Shown: positions 53,204-59,810, numbered from the stretch's first letter. The stretch: 64,000 bases of DNA from an uncultured Bacteroidales bacterium (GCA_900317845.1 ONII01000009.1:51285-115284), one strand, 5' to 3'. A program made the numbers and translations. Notes: generated from the sequence alone by a model not told the origin.

Positions 53204-53741
53204 CGGCGGCCTCCTCCTCGCTAATCGTTAACATTTCCACCAGCCCTTCCAGGAAATGGAAGGCCGATGTCACCTTGTACACCTGCTCGAACTCGTTCTC
53301 CAGTTCGATGAACCCCGCTTTTTCCATATCGTCCAGGAGCATCTGGACCGTGTCTTTGGCGCTGTGCTGTCCGGGATAGAGCTTGCGCGCCTTTTCTTTC
53401 AGTTCTACATCGGCCGAAATGGCCTCCGTGATGGCCGATGGCGTAAAGCGCACGCCGGTGGAAAAGCCGCTGTGGAAGGTTTTCACAAAATCCAGGCGGT
53501 CGATCCACACCCCCAGCGCCGTGAGCCGTCGGGTAAGGTCCGTGCGGGACTCCTCGCGGGAGAAATGGAAGTAGCCGTTCCCCTGCTCCAGCACAAAACC
53601 AATGCCTTGATAATATGCCTTATACTCGTCAAAATTCTCCTCTATATAGTCATAGAGGCGGCGGACATCGGCCCGGGTGCTGTCCTGACTGATGAATCCT
53701 CCCCGGGAGAGGAGCTCGAATATTTCTTTGGTCCTGATCAT
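53187..53741 (-). CDS. jetB: Wadjet subunit JetB (MukE-like, DUF4194)
   Basis: 184 residues of paired winged-helix-like domains: TKEIFELLSRGGFISQDSTRADVRRLYDYIEENFDEYKAYYQGIGFVLEQGNGYFHFSREESRTDLTRRL is characteristic of DUF4194. JetB is the MukE-like KITE subunit that binds the JetA kleisin. It starts 3 bp after jetA and overlaps jetC, as in other Wadjet operons. Confidence 0.88.
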   Translation of the reverse strand: MIRTKEIFELLSRGGFISQDSTRADVRRLYDYIEENFDEYKAYYQGIGFVLEQGNGYFHFSREESRTDLTRRLTALGVWIDRLDFVKTFHSGFSTGVRFTPSAITEAISADVELKEKARKLYPGQHSAKDTVQMLLDDMEKAGFIELENEFEQVYKVTSAFHFLEGLVEMLTISEEEAADETAQ

Positions 53742-53744
53742 GGT

Positions 53745-54944
53745 CTAACGCGGATAAATGAGTGGATACAGGAAGCCTTCCGCCTCACGGTACTCCCCGG
53801 TGATGCGGAAATCTTCGTCGAATTCCACCGCCAGGCGGCAGAAAAGGGTGAGGGTGTCTTCCGGAGTCATCGGCTCCGAGAAATGATAGTTGCCGATGAA
53901 GGTCATCAGGTCCTGCGAGCTACCCAGGAAGGCGTTTCTTACCTCAAAGGTGTTCAGGGTGTCCCTGACCACGGCACCCCGGGAAAGTTCCTCCGGGGAG
54001 AGCGGCTCCGGGTCTGTCTTCCGCCGGGCCGTGGGGCTTTTCAGCGCCGTGTGCGCCTCCTTCAGGGCGGCAATGCCATCCGGCGTATTGGTAAGGGCTT
54101 CCAGCGACGGCAGGCAGTTATACCAGGGGCGTTTTTCCAAGAAGGCGGGTCGATGCGTCTGCAGTGCCCAAATCACATCGGTGCTGCTCTCCCACACCAA
54201 CTGGTCCTTAAGGTACTTGATGCGCCGGATTTTCTCAACCAGACGTTGCTCCGCCTCAATCTTGTTCAGGTACACGATAATTTGGCGGTCCAGTTCAAGT
54301 AAACCATGGTAAGCCTCTGTGAGCGAATCCCTTACCATGGAAACTGTTTCCTTCAGATGGGCATCCATAGAAGGGCCGAAAAACACCCGCTGACGCTCGT
54401 CAAAGAGCTTTTCCGCCTCCTTGATCAGGAGGGCGATATCGGCCCGCTTGCGGTCCAGGTTCTCCAGGCGCTTGCGCTTGACGGCATAGTCCCGCTCATT
54501 CTTGTAGGTGCTGTCGATGGCCCGCTTGAGGTCAATGACATTGCGGTGCGTGGAAAGGGCGATGCTCCGGAGGATCCGGAGGATCTCCCCCATATAGCGA
54601 TGCTTCCGCGCGTCCGAACCTACTGTGAGCCACAGTTCGATGTTCTCGTTCAGCGCATCAATATGCTGCTTCACGGAGAGCACGTTGATTTCCTCGTTTA
54701 CCTCCAGTACCTCCTCGAAAAAGCGCAGGTAGGTATCCTCCAGCACCAGCAGACCGTCCGCCTCGCGGATGACCCCGTGATCCAGAAGATAGTCCAGCCG
54801 GCGGCTGTCCTGGGATAGGAAATGCTCCATCGCCTGCTCCGCCCGGAGCGACGGCGCCTTCCTGCTCACGAACAGGAATCTGAGTATGTCTTTTTCCCGG
54901 GAGATGACGCGCAGCAGCGAATCAATGTCACTGAAAGCGTTCAT
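53745..54944 (-). CDS. jetA: Wadjet subunit JetA (MukF-like kleisin)
   Basis: 399 residues, first gene of the operon. An N-terminal winged helix (ILRFLFVSRKAPSLRAEQAMEHFLSQDSRRLDYLLDHGVI), a helical middle with coiled coil (about 100-240), and a C-terminal winged helix that would bind the JetC head. JetA bridges the motor as the kleisin. It is shorter than type I JetA (DUF3375, about 480) and without the clear DUF3375 signature, so the operon may belong to type II or III; I leave the type open. Confidence 0.82.
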   Translation of the reverse strand: MNAFSDIDSLLRVISREKDILRFLFVSRKAPSLRAEQAMEHFLSQDSRRLDYLLDHGVIREADGLLVLEDTYLRFFEEVLEVNEEINVLSVKQHIDALNENIELWLTVGSDARKHRYMGEILRILRSIALSTHRNVIDLKRAIDSTYKNERDYAVKRKRLENLDRKRADIALLIKEAEKLFDERQRVFFGPSMDAHLKETVSMVRDSLTEAYHGLLELDRQIIVYLNKIEAEQRLVEKIRRIKYLKDQLVWESSTDVIWALQTHRPAFLEKRPWYNCLPSLEALTNTPDGIAALKEAHTALKSPTARRKTDPEPLSPEELSRGAVVRDTLNTFEVRNAFLGSSQDLMTFIGNYHFSEPMTPEDTLTLFCRLAVEFDEDFRITGEYREAEGFLYPLIYPR

Positions 54945-54985
54945 AATTCCAGACGGGCGCTGTGGTTAGTTCCAGCACCCGTGTA

Positions 54986-54993
54986 CAAATATA
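54986..54993 (-). promoter_or_regulatory. -7 box of the Wadjet operon
   Basis: Minus-strand TATATTTG about 42 bp before the jetA ATG; the -33 box (CTTTC) is weak. Confidence 0.5.
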
Positions 54994-55031
54994 GAAATGA
55001 TTGTTGAAACGTGAAAGAAGAAATGAGATTT

Positions 55032-55247
55032 TTATTCCTCAATCTCCTTAGCAAACATCCTCAGTATCTCCCGTATTTCTCCTCCAGCCGCTCCAATATC
55101 TTGTACACCGTCAATCAACGCGTCAAAGTACTCGTCTACAGATACCGTACTTGCCATCACGCGCTCACGGGCAGAGACTCCGTATGCCACCGCCGGTTCT
55201 TCAAGAACCTGCGGCTTCTCCTCATTCACTGGATATCTCTTTGCCAT
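55032..55247 (-). CDS. Hypothetical 71-residue protein
   Basis: Start ATG 55247 (MAKRYPVNEEKPQVLEEPAVAYG) follows a TATTTTTG box (55269-55276). Acidic, with a likely helical C-terminus (EYFDALIDGVQDIGAAGGEIREILRMFAKEIEE). It resembles small orphan antitoxin-like proteins found near toxin-antitoxin loci in Bacteroidota, which is only an impression. It ends 88 bp before the Wadjet operon begins; cotranscription is possible. Confidence 0.45.
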   Translation of the reverse strand: MAKRYPVNEEKPQVLEEPAVAYGVSARERVMASTVSVDEYFDALIDGVQDIGAAGGEIREILRMFAKEIEE

Positions 55248-55300
55248 AAAACTATGCATTATCATAGGCAAAAATAGCGATTATCGTTCAACAATGCAAA

Positions 55301-55393
55301 TCAATCACCATAATACTCGGTTTCCGCCAAATCGTGTTCCAGCAATTCGGGTAACAGACCAATATCATAAATAAACTCTTTGTCGTATGACAT
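55301..55393 (-). CDS. Possible 30-residue ORF
   Basis: Encodes MSYDKEFIYDIGLLPELL plus an acidic tail, reading from ATG 55393 to TGA 55301. It starts 5 bp after the end of the phosphoesterase remnant, and may be the start of a truncated neighbour of that gene. No ribosome binding signal is evident. Low confidence. Confidence 0.25.
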   Translation of the reverse strand: MSYDKEFIYDIGLLPELLEHDLAETEYYGD

Positions 55394-55397
55394 GGGC

Positions 55398-55639
55398 TCA
55401 AACCAAAACTATTCCATCATCATTAAACCTAAACGCACACCGCACGTCCAGGCACATATAGTAATCGCAGATAACAGGTTGGGACATCTGCTGGGTGTAT
55501 ACGCATCCGTGGGAGTAATGCCTTCGTATGTATATGGATCCAAATAGTCTCCCAGGAATAGGATGTGCTCCTTGCCAAGATATTCATTAACTGCTTGACG
55601 CCAAAAAGTACGTCCGTGAACGTCGGGTATAGCTATCAT
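55398..55639 (-). pseudogene. Metallophosphoesterase, internally deleted
   Basis: The N-terminus MIAIPDVHGRTFWRQAV...HILFLGDYLDPY is a calcineurin-type phosphoesterase opening with DxH and GDYxD metal motifs. After about 46 codons the frame loses its family resemblance. A second frame just downstream encodes ICDYYMCLDVRCAFRFNDDG, typical of the C-terminal end of such enzymes, stopping at 55398. The catalytic middle is missing. Decayed by deletion and frameshift. Confidence 0.7.
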
Positions 55640-55674
55640 AGTTACTTAGTATTCATAGCGTATAATATTATTCG

Positions 55675-55747
55675 TGGCCGCGGTGGGATTCGAACCCACG
55701 ATATCGACATTACTAGTGTTGTCCTTTAACCACTAAGGTACGCGGCC
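55675..55747 (-). tRNA. tRNA with anticodon AGT (Thr), atypical
   Basis: 73-nt cloverleaf: acceptor GGCCGCG/CGCGGCC, D-arm CCTT/AAGG with GG in the loop, anticodon stem CAACA/TGTCG (one A-C mismatch), loop CTAGTAA giving AGT, T-arm GTGGG/TTCGAAT/CCCAC, A at 73. A34 threonine tRNAs are very rare in bacteria. CCA not encoded. It lies about 70 bp downstream of a permuted tRNA-like RNA on the same strand. Confidence 0.8.
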
Positions 55748-55774
55748 TGGACCGGATTTCTTATCCTTCTTTTC

Positions 55775-55792
55775 CGGCCCCCAGGTTGGCCG
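55775..55792 (-). other. Short hairpin between the tRNA-like RNA and the AGT tRNA
   Basis: CGGCC and GGCCG on the minus strand with an 8-base loop, no T-run after it. May mark a processing boundary rather than a terminator. Confidence 0.4.
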
Positions 55793-55818
55793 ATAGGATT
55801 CAGAGTATTTCAAGCTGA

Positions 55819-55966
55819 TGCTTTATAGCCCATGATCTACCATTTGATCTAATCCACCGTGTATTAAATTGATTTAGAGGTGGATGCAGGACTTGAACCT
55901 GCAACCTTGGGCTCTCTTGTCGAAACACTTAACCTCTGAAGAGCCTATACTTTAAACCATAAAGCA
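55819..55966 (-). ncRNA. Circularly permuted tRNA-like RNA (bacterial Y RNA / YrlA-like)
   Basis: On the minus strand a 3' tRNA half comes first: GCCCA, variable AGGTT, T-arm GCAGG/TTCAAGT/CCTGC, acceptor ATCCACC. After a 19-base linker comes the 5' half: acceptor GGTGGAT, TA, D-arm GATC/GATC with A14, GG and A21, then anticodon stem TGGGC. Acceptor (7 bp), D (4), T (5) and anticodon (5) stems are all perfect and every spacing is canonical. The open anticodon end continues into a further helix TGCTTTATG/TATAAAGCA with about 45 nt bulged on one side. This is the topology of the tRNA mimic in bacterial Y RNAs. It lies in the 3' region of the 56060-56866 gene. Confidence 0.75.
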
Positions 55967-56059
55967 GATGCTTTGGCACGATGCTGAAGCTGACGCGCAT
56001 CCCACCGGGACGCTAATTAAGCTGACACATAATGCTTATGCTGATCTGCCAATCAGGAA
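55967..56059 (-). other. Structured 3' region between the unknown gene and the tRNA-like RNA
   Basis: On the minus strand there are two GTCAGCTT repeats flanking a stem (GCGTCCC, GGT, GGGATGC) and a CATAA/TTATG hairpin. No reading frame. Probably the 5' part of the same RNA or a leader to it. Confidence 0.45.
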
Positions 56060-56866
56060 TCATTCGTTCCCGTAGAAAATATACTGGAGGAGCTTGTCCG
56101 TGGCAAGATTCGGTTCGATAGTGGGAGTATCATTGACGGTCTTAGTTGCCTCAATTACCGCATTCATCAATTTGCTAATGCGCTCCTGAACCAGTTGTTT
56201 CTGCCTCAACGTCCATTCTCCAGAGAATTTCTGGGACGTATATGATCCTCGTTTTATAGTAGTCTTAACCTCTTTAGTAATAGGCCGATAGCTGGACGGC
56301 AGGTGCTCCTTGTCGATATTGGGGTCCAGCAGAATCTCCGTGTCCGTGATGGTAGTGAAGCTGTCGCCCTCCAGGCGCGGGGTCTCGAAGATATCGGGCC
56401 GACCCTGATAATCCTCGTTCGCGCTGGCCTTCCAGATTTCGGAGTCCGACCGGACCGGGATGTTCGCGACCAGGTTCTTCAGGTTCTCATCGGTCAGGAT
56501 GTTCTTAAGCCGAAGCAGTTCCGTTGCCGACAGGCTGCCCAGGTTGAGCCCGTCCACGACGAACGGCACCCTGGCCGACCCGGCGGCATTCGTCGCCTCA
56601 ATGGCAAACTGATCTTTTAGATAAGGTAGCAAAGCCTTATCCACCAGCCGCTTAATCTCTTCCGACACCGTAGTGGCCACTACCGTGTGGCCCATCTTGG
56701 TAGGGTCCTCCAACTGCCCTTCCGCCGCATGGAAAGTCTTTTTCTCACCCTTGAATGAAGTGGAATTCCGTTTGAAGAACTCCCCCTGCTTGCGCAACGA
56801 TTCCGTATAAACCGCCCGCTCGTGCTCGGCCTTCGCCAGCGTTACGTTCATCTTTTCCTGTGCCAT
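56060..56866 (-). CDS. Unknown protein linked to the tRNA-like RNA
   Basis: 268 residues; I do not recognise the family. No signal peptide or transmembrane segments. The N-terminal third is lysine/glutamate-rich and helical (MAQEKMNVTLAKAEHERAVYTESLRKQ...). The centre is mixed alpha/beta (LPYLKDQFAIEATNAAGSARVPFVVDGLNLGSLSATELLRLKNIL). The C-terminal third has KRGSYTSQKFSGEWTLRQKQLVQERISKLMNAVIEATKTVND. Its promoter is perfect and overlaps a palindromic operator. A tRNA-like RNA and an AGT tRNA follow on the same strand within 400 bp, so RNA binding or tRNA-related function is a fair hypothesis. Confidence 0.6.
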   Translation of the reverse strand: MAQEKMNVTLAKAEHERAVYTESLRKQGEFFKRNSTSFKGEKKTFHAAEGQLEDPTKMGHTVVATTVSEEIKRLVDKALLPYLKDQFAIEATNAAGSARVPFVVDGLNLGSLSATELLRLKNILTDENLKNLVANIPVRSDSEIWKASANEDYQGRPDIFETPRLEGDSFTTITDTEILLDPNIDKEHLPSSYRPITKEVKTTIKRGSYTSQKFSGEWTLRQKQLVQERISKLMNAVIEATKTVNDTPTIEPNLATDKLLQYIFYGNE

Positions 56867-56934
56867 AATATATAATGTTTAGTATCCCCCCAACAAGCGG
56901 AACCCGGTGGGGACATCCCCGGCATTTCCAAGGG

Positions 56935-56991
56935 CAAAGATACGGGCCTATTTCACCCTCTGCAAATCTTTGCAAACCTTGCAAAGATTTG
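56935..56991 (-). promoter_or_regulatory. Promoter with operator palindrome of the unknown gene
   Basis: Minus-strand TTTG (56963-56966), 20-bp spacer, TATCTTTG (56935-56942). The -33 box is one end of a perfect palindrome CAAATCTTTGCAA/TTGCAAAGATTTG (56963-56975 with 56979-56991). A similar palindrome overlaps the -33 box of the 47685 gene. Confidence 0.75.
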
Positions 56992-57039
56992 GAAATCAGC
57001 AGAAAAAGATTATTGAGGACCGTAACCGGGGCTTTATTC

Positions 57040-57070
57040 TTGCCAATACCACTAATTCCGGCTATCTTTG
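57040..57070 (+). promoter_or_regulatory. -33/-7 promoter of the glycosylase-like gene
   Basis: TTG (57040-57042), 20-bp spacer, TATCTTTG (57063-57070). The GTG start at 57077 is 6 bp on, so the mRNA is leaderless. Confidence 0.75.
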
Positions 57071-57076
57071 CATAAT

Positions 57077-57676
57077 GTGAACACAGAAAAGCATCCATTT
57101 GAGCCGTTCCTGCCTTCTGGCGCCCACATCCTATTCCTGGGGAGCTTCCCGCCCCAGCAGCATCGCTGGTGCATGCCGTTCTACTACCCTAACTGGATCA
57201 ACGACTTCTGGCGCATCATGGGACTAATTCACTTTGGGGACAAGTTGCATTTCTGCGTGCCGGGGGAGAAGCGGTTTGACGAGGCTGCGATTCGGCAATT
57301 CTGCACCGAGGCCGGCCTGGCCTTCTACGACACTGCCACCGAAGTCCGCCGCCTCCGCGACAATGCATCCGATGCCTTCCTGGAAGTCGTCACCCCCACC
57401 GACATCCCCGCCCTTCTGGCCCGTATTCCGGAGTGCCACACCCTCGTCACCACCGGCGAAAAAGCCAGCGCCCTCGCCGCTGCAGCCTTCGGTTGCCCCG
57501 TCCCTCCCGTAGGAGGACACGTTGATATCGTCCTTCCTCATCGCGGACTCGTTTCCCCTCATCGCGGGCTTGACCCGCGATCTCCCCTCCGCTTCTGGCG
57601 CATGCCCTCCACCTCCCGCGCCTACCCCCTCCCGCTCGAGAAAAAGGCCGCCGCCTATCGGCAGCTATTCCCTTAA
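57077..57676 (+). CDS. Uracil-DNA glycosylase superfamily protein with palindrome-encoded insert
   Basis: 199 residues. ILFLGSFPPQQHRWCMPFYYPNWINDFWRIMG is the start of a UDG-fold protein of the DNA-deoxyinosine/MUG-like branch, with GSFPP at the active-site position, and WRMPSTSRAYPLPLEKKAAAY is the C-terminal DNA-contact motif. An insert LPHRGLVSPHRGLDPRSPL before WRMP comes from palindromic repeats read in the opposite orientation to those in uvrA. Start GTG 57077 fits the promoter; the in-frame TTG at 57068 lies inside the -7 box. Confidence 0.82.
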   Translation: MNTEKHPFEPFLPSGAHILFLGSFPPQQHRWCMPFYYPNWINDFWRIMGLIHFGDKLHFCVPGEKRFDEAAIRQFCTEAGLAFYDTATEVRRLRDNASDAFLEVVTPTDIPALLARIPECHTLVTTGEKASALAAAAFGCPVPPVGGHVDIVLPHRGLVSPHRGLDPRSPLRFWRMPSTSRAYPLPLEKKAAAYRQLFP

Positions 57677-57735
57677 TCGCGGGCTTGATCCGCTCTGTTT
57701 CGTCATTGCCGGCTTGACCGGCAATCTCATGCCAG
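57561..57735. repeat. Palindromes at the 3' end of and after the glycosylase gene
   Basis: ATCGCGGG, CTTGA, CCCGCGAT (57561-57581, in frame), a half copy ATCGCGGGCTTGA near 57675, and ATTGCCGG, CTTGA, CCGGCAAT (57715-57735, overlapping the end of the acetyltransferase gene). Confidence 0.85.
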
Positions 57736-58053
57736 CATCATTTTATAGCAGTTGGTCTCGTAGCGTTCGAAGCCCAGGGACTGGTAGAGGCGGTTGGCGG
57801 CTACGCGTGTGGGATTGGAGGTTAGCTGGATGTGATGGACATTGAGGCTCTTCGCGGCATCGACCATGGCCAGCATCAACTCCTTGCCATATCCTCTGCC
57901 TCGGCAGCGGGAACTTACGATCACCGATTCAATATCGGCAATGGTGAACTCCAGCGTGTGCTTGATGCACAGCGTTCCGGTGGCGACGATGTGGGGTGGT
58001 ATGTGGTTAGTTCTTGGACCATAGTTATACAGGGCTTGGCTTACATTTCCCAC
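57727..58053 (-). CDS. GNAT acetyltransferase, N-terminally truncated
   Basis: 108 residues corresponding to the second half of a GNAT domain: IESVIVSSRCRGRGYGKELMLAMVDAAK is the acetyl-CoA-binding motif A (RxxGxG/A), NPTRVAANRLYQSLGFERYETNCYKM is motif B. The N-terminal strand and helices before GTLCIKH are lacking; the first twelve residues (MGNVSQALYNYG) do not belong to the family. A remnant that may not fold. Its 3' end overlaps a dispersed palindrome. Confidence 0.65.
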   Translation of the reverse strand: MGNVSQALYNYGPRTNHIPPHIVATGTLCIKHTLEFTIADIESVIVSSRCRGRGYGKELMLAMVDAAKSLNVHHIQLTSNPTRVAANRLYQSLGFERYETNCYKMMLA

Positions 58054-58745
58054 TTTTCAAAGCTTACAATAAACAGCCCACAGAGAACAGCTAAAAATAT
58101 ACTTAAGAGCGTACCCGCAAGCACATACTCGGTTTTATTCGTCTGACTGTCACTAAAACGAATAATGGACTTGGCTGCCACCAACAAACCAAGGGCCTCA
58201 TAGTGTCCCAGACAAACGAATACAAGAATAAGCCATCTCTCAATAACGCCAATCAAAGCGCCGGCATTAAACTGGGCGTCTTTATTTTCCTCCGGAATCT
58301 TAACACAATTCTGCTTCAGTAAGAGTTTAATGAAGATGTTAGCCGGCTTCCAGCATATCAGAATTGAGATTAAAACAACAACATATTTGAGTGATCCCCA
58401 TGAAGGTATCGCCCAACAATGTCCCTCACACCAAAGATATGCCGCCAAGCCAAGAACCAAAACATGGGAAATTTGATCGACAACAAACCATTTAATGTTA
58501 TCCGGCCTGTATGACTTCCAGATATCAATAGCGAAGTGCGAAAGGCCGACAAACAATGCCGGCAACCAAAAATCAACGTCCCATGAGACAAGCCATGTCA
58601 ATCCAAAAACAATCAGGGCATGAATGTATTGATGGACACTACACCAATGCTTTTCCGTCTTGTTTTTACAAGAGGCCGACGTTTGGAAAACATAATCTGC
58701 TACCAGGTGTGCTAAAAGAATACATAAAAACAACTCTACCCACAT
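58041..58745 (-). CDS. DUF3307 integral membrane protein
   Basis: 234 residues, six to seven hydrophobic segments. The N-terminus LFLCILLAHLVADYVFQTS...KTEKHWCSVHQYIHALIVFGL is the DUF3307 signature (HLxADYxxQ...HxxxH). DUF3307 proteins are usually next to a SatD-like gene, as here, with a 10-bp overlap. Proposed effector or transport partner of SatD, function unknown. Base composition is AT-richer than the housekeeping region, suggesting acquisition. Confidence 0.82.
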   Translation of the reverse strand: MWVELFLCILLAHLVADYVFQTSASCKNKTEKHWCSVHQYIHALIVFGLTWLVSWDVDFWLPALFVGLSHFAIDIWKSYRPDNIKWFVVDQISHVLVLGLAAYLWCEGHCWAIPSWGSLKYVVVLISILICWKPANIFIKLLLKQNCVKIPEENKDAQFNAGALIGVIERWLILVFVCLGHYEALGLLVAAKSIIRFSDSQTNKTEYVLAGTLLSIFLAVLCGLFIVSFEKWEM

Positions 58746-59398
58746 AACTCCTTAAAATCTAATTGTTCATAATCCTTTATAGCGGTATTTAGCAGCCCCC
58801 ATTGGGCACTGGTCGATCGCATGTTCACTGCCGATTGATAGATACCCAGTCTTCTGCTGATATCGACTTCCTTATGTCCCATCAACTTGTAAAATACCAC
58901 CTCCGCCTGCTTCGCCGAATAGGAATCAACAAGATTGCTAAGCAGTGCCACATAAGACTCCATACAATCGTTAAATGCAGCGGGAACCGCCTCTATCTCA
59001 AATGCCGAAAACAAATCCCTTCTACTGATATCATCAAGATTTCTGCCCGACAAATAGATAGCAGGTCCGTTAATGATGTCCTCCACCTTATCGGCATAAC
59101 TTATATCAGCAATTCCAATTGAGAACCTTATACCGTGCCGATGAAGCAACTCATGGCATTCAAATCCATCTACCAAAATCTTAACGAAAAGTTTGATAAG
59201 GATAGCAATCCGAAGAGAATAACGATACTCTGGCACAACACATTCTATGCTATCCCCCCTTACAATCCTGGCCCAAAAACCAGGATAGCTTTGTTCGAAA
59301 TCGTCAAGCAGCCTCTTTAATCTTTCACGGAGAACTAACAAGTCCTCCGTCTGTAACGAGGTCGATCGGACGATATCTGCGGAAATTGTAGCTATCAT
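58736..59398 (-). CDS. SatD-like protein: cyclase-like domain plus helix-turn-helix
   Basis: 220 residues. MIATISADIVRSTSL, IVRGDSIECVV, HGIRFSIGIADI and GPAIYLSGRNLDD line up with the order of motifs in class III nucleotide cyclases (FADIVGST, GDGxxAxF, RIGIHxG, GxxVNxAAR). The first metal Asp is present; other catalytic residues differ. The C-terminus has an HTH (YKLMGHKEVDISRRLGIYQSAVNMR). So it could sense nucleotides and regulate itself. It overlaps the DUF3307 gene and is preceded by an array of CTGATA half-sites. Confidence 0.75.
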   Translation of the reverse strand: MIATISADIVRSTSLQTEDLLVLRERLKRLLDDFEQSYPGFWARIVRGDSIECVVPEYRYSLRIAILIKLFVKILVDGFECHELLHRHGIRFSIGIADISYADKVEDIINGPAIYLSGRNLDDISRRDLFSAFEIEAVPAAFNDCMESYVALLSNLVDSYSAKQAEVVFYKLMGHKEVDISRRLGIYQSAVNMRSTSAQWGLLNTAIKDYEQLDFKELCG

Positions 59399-59442
59399 AC
59401 AGCAATTATCTTATATCCGATGCAAAAATATCAAATATTTTC

Positions 59443-59501
59443 CTGATAACAAATAAATATCAGATTTTTCGCTGATATTTTTAGATTATCAGATGATAAT
59501 C
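59443..59501. promoter_or_regulatory. Operator array upstream of the SatD-like gene
   Basis: Alternating CTGATA (59443, 59472) and TATCAG (59458, 59487) half-sites spaced 14-15 bp, and a perfect palindrome GATTATCA/TGATAATC at 59484-59501. Likely target of the HTH of the SatD-like protein. Confidence 0.6.
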
Positions 59502-59528
59502 TCTTTCTATATTCTCCAGGGTCGATGG

Positions 59529-59810
59529 TTACAAAAAAGGCAGATGCTTCGGCATCTGCCCCCCCCTGTTTCCTCCCATTCTCCTCACCGTAGGCTTAAC
59601 CCAATACTGGAACTCCAAAGAGTATCGTTTTTTCATCCAACGAAAGTACATGTAAGTAAAAAACATAGAGGCTTCCCATCCTCGTTCTAAATCAACATAC
59701 TCAATTAATCGCCAAAACGCATTTGGGCCATAAGCCGGATGAGCAAACTCTATATATTCTTTTAGGGCCATGACCCAATATTCAGTTTCTAGGCTTCTGT
59801 GGAATAGCAT
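59529..59810 (-). CDS. Hypothetical 93-residue protein
   Basis: Not recognised. Aromatic-rich (AHPAYGPNAFWRLIEYVDLERGWEASMFFTYMYFRWMKKRYSLEFQYW), no clear membrane helix. A second Met at codon 14 (59771) is an alternative start. The C-terminus ends in a basic, glycine-rich tail. It lies between the SatD operators and the 59966 gene. May be a small accessory gene or a fragment. Confidence 0.45.
   Translation of the reverse strand: MLFHRSLETEYWVMALKEYIEFAHPAYGPNAFWRLIEYVDLERGWEASMFFTYMYFRWMKKRYSLEFQYWVKPTVRRMGGNRGGQMPKHLPFL

Noticed and set aside
55819-55966. tmRNA (one-piece or permuted)
   Set aside because: There is no tag reading frame ending in an AxA-type degradation tag, and the RNA has a real D-stem, which tmRNA lacks.
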